Source of the DNA: Kwoniella bestiolae CBS 10118
Taxonomy: Eukaryota; Basidiomycota; Tremellomycetes; Tremellales; Cryptococcaceae
DNA: 64,000 nt
Assembly (NCBI RefSeq): GCF_000512585.2
Contig: NC_089245.1
Location: forward strand, 248,001 to 312,000
Direction of reading: 5' to 3'
In this document: piece by piece, positions 60,509-64,000 of the stretch
Layout of the letters: each line of letters starts with the position of its first letter
Position numbering within the stretch: the stretch's first letter is position 1
The notes under the pieces: model-generated
Databases searched by the model: none
Told to the model about the DNA's origin: nothing
Seen by the model: the letters and a program-made list of their open reading frames with translations, nothing else
Program-made: the position numbers and the translations under genes

Positions 60509-61559
60509 TATGAGGCTGAGCCCCTTGGGGCGTGGGTGGTGAATTAGATTGTTATCTGGGTCGCCGGTTCAAGATGTCTATGATATAGCAGTAATGACTT
60601 AGCAAGATCAACAGAGGACAGGAGATTGAGACGAGTAAGAGTGGTAATAGGAGGTGTAAGTGAAAGATAAGATGTAAATGAAGAAGAGAGGTGGTATGCA
60701 GCGGCAAATTGGGTAGATATATATACCATTCCGCTGTTGATGATAGTACGTATATTATTTTCGGATGACTCACTGTACCAATGCAAGATTTATTCAAGAT
60801 AAAGTTCACAGTTCGGTCGAGCGAACACGGCTATGAAAATGGTTGATCATACTTCGTAGTTTCGCATTCGAATCCGTCGGTCGGCACTTGGTCTTGGGGG
60901 TGTAGTACGTGAGAGGTGTACGACTTCGCTCGAAGCGGTGAGTAAGAGCTGGTGTAGGGATAGAGAACTGCGAGAAGGATTGTTCAGGATGTGAGCCAAA
61001 ATTGAGGTGTGGATGTGGAGAGAAAGGAATGGACGATACATAAATAATATATACACAGTAGACGGACATTCATACGACAACACAGAGAGAAAGAGAGAGA
61101 GACGTCACCACCGCTGGAATGGGTCACGTGACTGTATAAAATCGTAATCCTCCCTAATTCGCGGTCAAAGGACCATTACGAATTTATCGTAACAACACAC
61201 AAATCAGAATTTGATCCCGTTGCAAACCAGAAAAGTCAAAAGATCTCTCTCTCGTCGGAGATGAAAAACCAAGATGAGGTGAGATGAAATAACAGTACAT
61301 GTAAGACCTGTCAAAGTCATAAGAATAATCAAGACCAACATCATCCCGCTCTTACATCTCCAGATCAAGCTATCAACATAATCGCAGAGCTTGTTCATCC
61401 ACAAGTCTGCCTCTAGCATCCCAGTCGCAAACCTAGATCACATCAGCTTGCCCTTCACATCAACACGACACAGTAAGTATCGTCGATTCCTTCATTGTCA
61501 AACCAATTTATCAGTCTAACTCCAGTGTATTGGTCTCGACAGAACACAACGTCGAAATC
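60509..61559. promoter_or_regulatory. Divergent intergenic region with E-box palindrome
   Basis: This 1051-bp gap lies between FMP27 and the small gene at 61560. A perfect 10-bp palindrome GTCACGTGAC (61123-61132, an E-box core) lies just upstream of TATAAA (61135-61140), and a GACGTCA half-CRE precedes it (61101-61107). The GA-rich repeat at 61083-61101 adjoins them. These look like promoter elements for the right-hand gene; binding factors (Cbf1- or bHLH-type) are inferred. No gene is seen. Confidence 0.45.
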
Positions 61560-61856
61560 ATGCCCCGATACATCCCCCTCTCCTCCCTCTCATCCCCACT
61601 CATACCGCACGTCCGTCCCCTCTCCATCAACCCAATAATCAAACCCCTCTCTCAACTCCCCTCACCATCCGACCACCTCCTCGCCAACCAGAATCGACCG
61701 AGTAATCTCAGAGTTCAGGAATGGGTGGATGGAAGGGGCAGGTGGAATGGGGTGTCGCAGAGGGAGAGGCTGGGTGGGAAGAAGAGCGTAAATTTTGGGG
61801 TTGAGAGGGAGGGGAGGAGGTGGGGGGGATTGAAGTGGGCTTTGAGGGAGAGGTAG
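61560..61856 (+). CDS. Small hypothetical basic protein, 98 residues
   Basis: A single exon from the ATG at 61560. The N-terminus is hydrophobic with Ser/Pro and few acids (MPRYIPLSSLSSPLIPHVRP), which could be a mitochondrial signal. The second half is basic and Gly/Trp-rich (VQEWVDGRGRWNG, RRWGGLKWALRER). No family is recognised. The length, the promoter elements 420 bp upstream and the convergent placement next to EMC5 favour a real gene, but a chance frame is possible. Confidence 0.45.
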   Translation: MPRYIPLSSLSSPLIPHVRPLSINPIIKPLSQLPSPSDHLLANQNRPSNLRVQEWVDGRGRWNGVSQRERLGGKKSVNFGVEREGRRWGGLKWALRER

Positions 61857-61993
61857 TTTGCGCTGGGTTGCAGATTGGTTCTTGGGAGTGGTGTTTGTGG
61901 TTGTTATATCATATATGCATTATATCATTACATTGCATCTACAATAAGGAAATCGGATCTATGAACATCCTTGTGTATTTTGTATTCGTGTCA

Positions 61994-62609
61994 TCACTGC
62001 TGATCCCCGAATATCGCTCTACCCCTCTTCGAGAGAACCATGAATCCCATCCTTGCATCTTGCTCGTCTATGCTCCTGTGTAGATCACAAGGTTAGCAAG
62101 ATACCTCATATCTCGCGGAAGAGGATACACACGACGATCAGTCTACACGTTGGAAAGAGAACCCACCTCTTGGCCAGTTCTCCTCTATACGTAACATCCT
62201 CCAACGAGTCTGAAGAAAGTGCGATGCCAGGTATGAACAAACCCAGCGAGATCAACGCTTCGAGTATGATCTGCGTTATACATCGTCAGTAAACATCTGT
62301 CAACGTACATGAAGGAAGAAGGCACTCACAGAGGTAGGTAATGTTCCGGTGGGTCTCGAAAGTGCTTTCAAAGTGGATAGATCTACACCACCCCATATCA
62401 TCCCGTAAGTCAGTCAGAAAGTCGTTCCAGCTTGTTGTGGTAGCACCAAGACATACGCTCATAAGTCGAGAATGCAGCTACAATCAACCCATCAACCCAT
62501 CAGCCTCAATCCCACCACGATACGCCATATGAGAAAGAAAAGTTGATATACCGTGTACCAAAGCTAGAACAGCAATCACCACCAGAGCTTGACCTAGTAT
62601 CTTTGACAT
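61994..62609 (-). CDS. EMC5: ER membrane protein complex subunit 5
   Basis: Core membrane subunit of EMC, the insertase for tail-anchored and multi-pass proteins in the ER (annotated in animals as MMGT). Five exons in gene order: 62609-62552, 62477-62457, 62382-62330, 62270-62167, 62075-61994; 105 residues. Reading across junctions gives LVVIAVLALVHAAFSTYEH, LSTLKALSRPTGTLPTSI, ILEALISLGLFIPGIAL and the family tail KRSIDEQDARMGFMVLSKRG. Two membrane segments are visible. Exon 2 is 21 nt. The start at 62609 is set by the family N-terminus; a longer unspliced frame reaching 62822 has no family match. Confidence 0.9.
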
Positions 62610-63033
62610 CTTGGGTGTCTCCTTGCTATATGCCACGGCTGGTATATGCTGATCAAAACAGTGTTCAAGAATGAATACCTCTTCCAACTGATCGTATTCC
62701 AGCTGTCGTAGACAGACGGAATCAAATGTCAGGTGAATCTCGGTCATGATCACCTCGGTCATTGGCCACTCTGTCTCTCTCTCTCCTACGTCAGCTTTCA
62801 CTCGAACATGACCCAAAATCAACCGACGACGCGTAATTTGGTATTTGCTTATACATCAACCTATTTACAATGGTACCAATGTAGATATCAAATGCATATC
62901 ATATAGCATCGATCATATCCCTCGGTAGGGAAGATCGTTTCGAACTAAATCAAATCAATATCAAATCTGATCACAAGCAAAATCAAGAGCAACGCCCATC
63001 CAGAGAAAGTAATCGATCGATCACCTGCCCAAG
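62610..63033. promoter_or_regulatory. Divergent promoter of EMC5 and the WSS1-type gene
   Basis: This 424-bp gap separates two divergent starts. I see no named element. The open frame extending upstream from EMC5 exon 1 is considered chance. Confidence 0.35.
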
Positions 63034-64000
63034 ATGGTCAACGAAGTCCCGTTGATATCTAGGTTCGAGCATCTACCTGGCCGACCCAAATCTGACGAAG
63101 CGAGGTACGTCCCCTTCATTAGGCTATTCACCTATAGCTTAGGACAGACTGTATTGATGTATTTACGTTGGGATAGACCATTATTAGAGAAAATAGCGAG
63201 TCAGGTGAAACCAATAATGAAGAAACGAGGATGGAAAGTTGGAACGCTGGCTGAGGTGTGTATACCTACTCTAACGAATCATCAACCATCAACCATCAGA
63301 CCAGTACCTCTCGCCTCAGAGATATGACGAGGAAGACCTGCTGACTATTCTGCTTCTGTCGCTCCAGTTCCTACCCTCCAACCCATCGTTACTTGGTCTT
63401 AACACAAATGCAGGACAACGTATAAACCTGCGTTTGAGACCGCCTGGTAGTGAGAATACGTTTTACGAATATGACCAATTGGTATTGGTGATGCTTCATG
63501 AGGTACGTTGGAGCACTAGTCATATCTGATTACAGTATACCAATTACCGACACGGTTAGCTTTTGAATGATGGTTGCTGATCTCCCTGGTTTATTGTACA
63601 GCTAACACACAACGTACATGGCCCACACGATGCCAAATTTTACAAGTTGCTGGAAGAACTGGAAGAAGAGTACTACGAGTTGAAACGCAAGGGATATTCA
63701 GGTGGGCTAATCTGCTTGATCGTCATTATCAAGTGTCCTAGCCATAGGCACATATAGCTAATTCTCGTTGTGATCACGTTTCAGGCGAAGGTTTCCACGG
63801 TCAAGGTAACCACCTATCAGGCCAACGAGTTCCCGAACATATCGGTAGATTGAAGGGTCTCGAAGCTGCTCAGAAGAGGATGGATGTGCAGAAGGTTATT
63901 GGACGGGGAGAGGTGTTAGGTGGGAGTAGGGCTGGGGGGAGGAGTATGAAAGAGTTGATCGTTGAGGTGAGCACCGCTTATCCTTTTCTTTGTAAATCGG
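63034..64000 (+). CDS. WSS1: WSS1-type WLM-domain metalloprotease, 5' part (continues beyond window)
   Basis: Wss1/SPRTN-class DNA-dependent proteases cut DNA-protein crosslinks. Visible exons: 63034-63255, 63368-63502, 63602-63701, 63785-63966. The frame then enters an intron at 63967 and runs off the window. The WLM domain reads KIASQVKPIMKKRGWKVGTLAEFLP, LLGLNTNAGQRINLRLR and the zinc site HELTHNVHGPHDAKFY (HExxHxxxH pattern plus HGPH). A Gly-rich stretch (GEGFHGQGNHLSGQRVP) matches the segment after the protease core. Any C-terminal Cdc48- or SUMO-binding motif would lie outside the window. Confidence 0.88.

Noticed and set aside
62484..62822. 112-residue frame extending upstream of EMC5
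   Set aside because: The family N-terminus starts at the internal ATG (62609), the upstream residues match nothing, and the 3' part reads into an intron.
1..64000. Transposons, viral insertions or CRISPR arrays
   Set aside because: No reverse transcriptase, transposase, integrase or capsid-like frame, no long terminal repeats and no spacer-repeat array was seen on either strand.

Overview
The window is nuclear DNA of a basidiomycete yeast or filamentous fungus, most likely a tremellomycete of the Cryptococcus/Kwoniella group. The evidence is gene-dense sequence, many short GT-AG introns (typically 50-70 nt) with CTGAY/CTAAY branch-point-like motifs, and very small exons. The recognised proteins also include a basidiomycete-style peroxin-1 and Prm10/ThrE-like, 5-oxoprolinase and Dal5-type transporter genes. 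Gene models were built by eye from splice signals and reading-frame continuity. Every multi-exon model described closes in frame, except where a lesion is reported.

Layout. 1-363: 3' end of an unknown basic protein. 830-4066: translation elongation factor 2. 5041-9796: a cluster of four intronless F-box-like paralogues with a C-terminal CxCC signature; the fourth is frameshifted, and a fifth copy lies at 30310-31509. 10126-13675: a small hypothetical protein and a large PPR-type, probably mitochondrial protein. 13883-17149: MLH3 mismatch-repair/meiotic endonuclease, divergent from BET2 (Rab geranylgeranyl transferase beta, 17430-19096). 19182-20668: proteasome alpha-4 subunit, divergent from a small membrane protein (21028-21795). 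22319-25856: Prm10/ThrE-type membrane protein. 26261-30051: PEX1.

From 32.5 to 46.8 kb lies a plausible nitrogen-scavenging block: 5-oxoprolinase, a Dal5/allantoate-permease-type MFS transporter, an amadoriase-type FAD oxidase interrupted by one in-frame TAA, and a Zn2Cys6 transcription factor. The transporter and oxidase share a divergent promoter with three GATAAG sites and CGG dyads. After a 1.9 kb intergenic stretch holding a dense series of hairpins or palindromes (47.54-47.90 kb), there is a peroxisomal-type SDR ending in AKL (48758-50119). Then come the 14-exon, about 3088-residue bridge-like lipid transfer protein FMP27/BLTP2 (50412-60508), a small hypothetical gene, EMC5 (61994-62609) and the 5' part of a WSS1-type metalloprotease (63034 onward).

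The most unusual observations are the 5-nt microexon that encodes part of the EF2 N-terminus, the lineage-specific F-box-like/CxCC family with a decaying member, the nonsense codon that removes the flavin oxidase C-terminus including its peroxisomal signal, and the structured non-coding tract at 47.5-47.9 kb. No transposon, CRISPR array, tRNA or rRNA gene was recognised.
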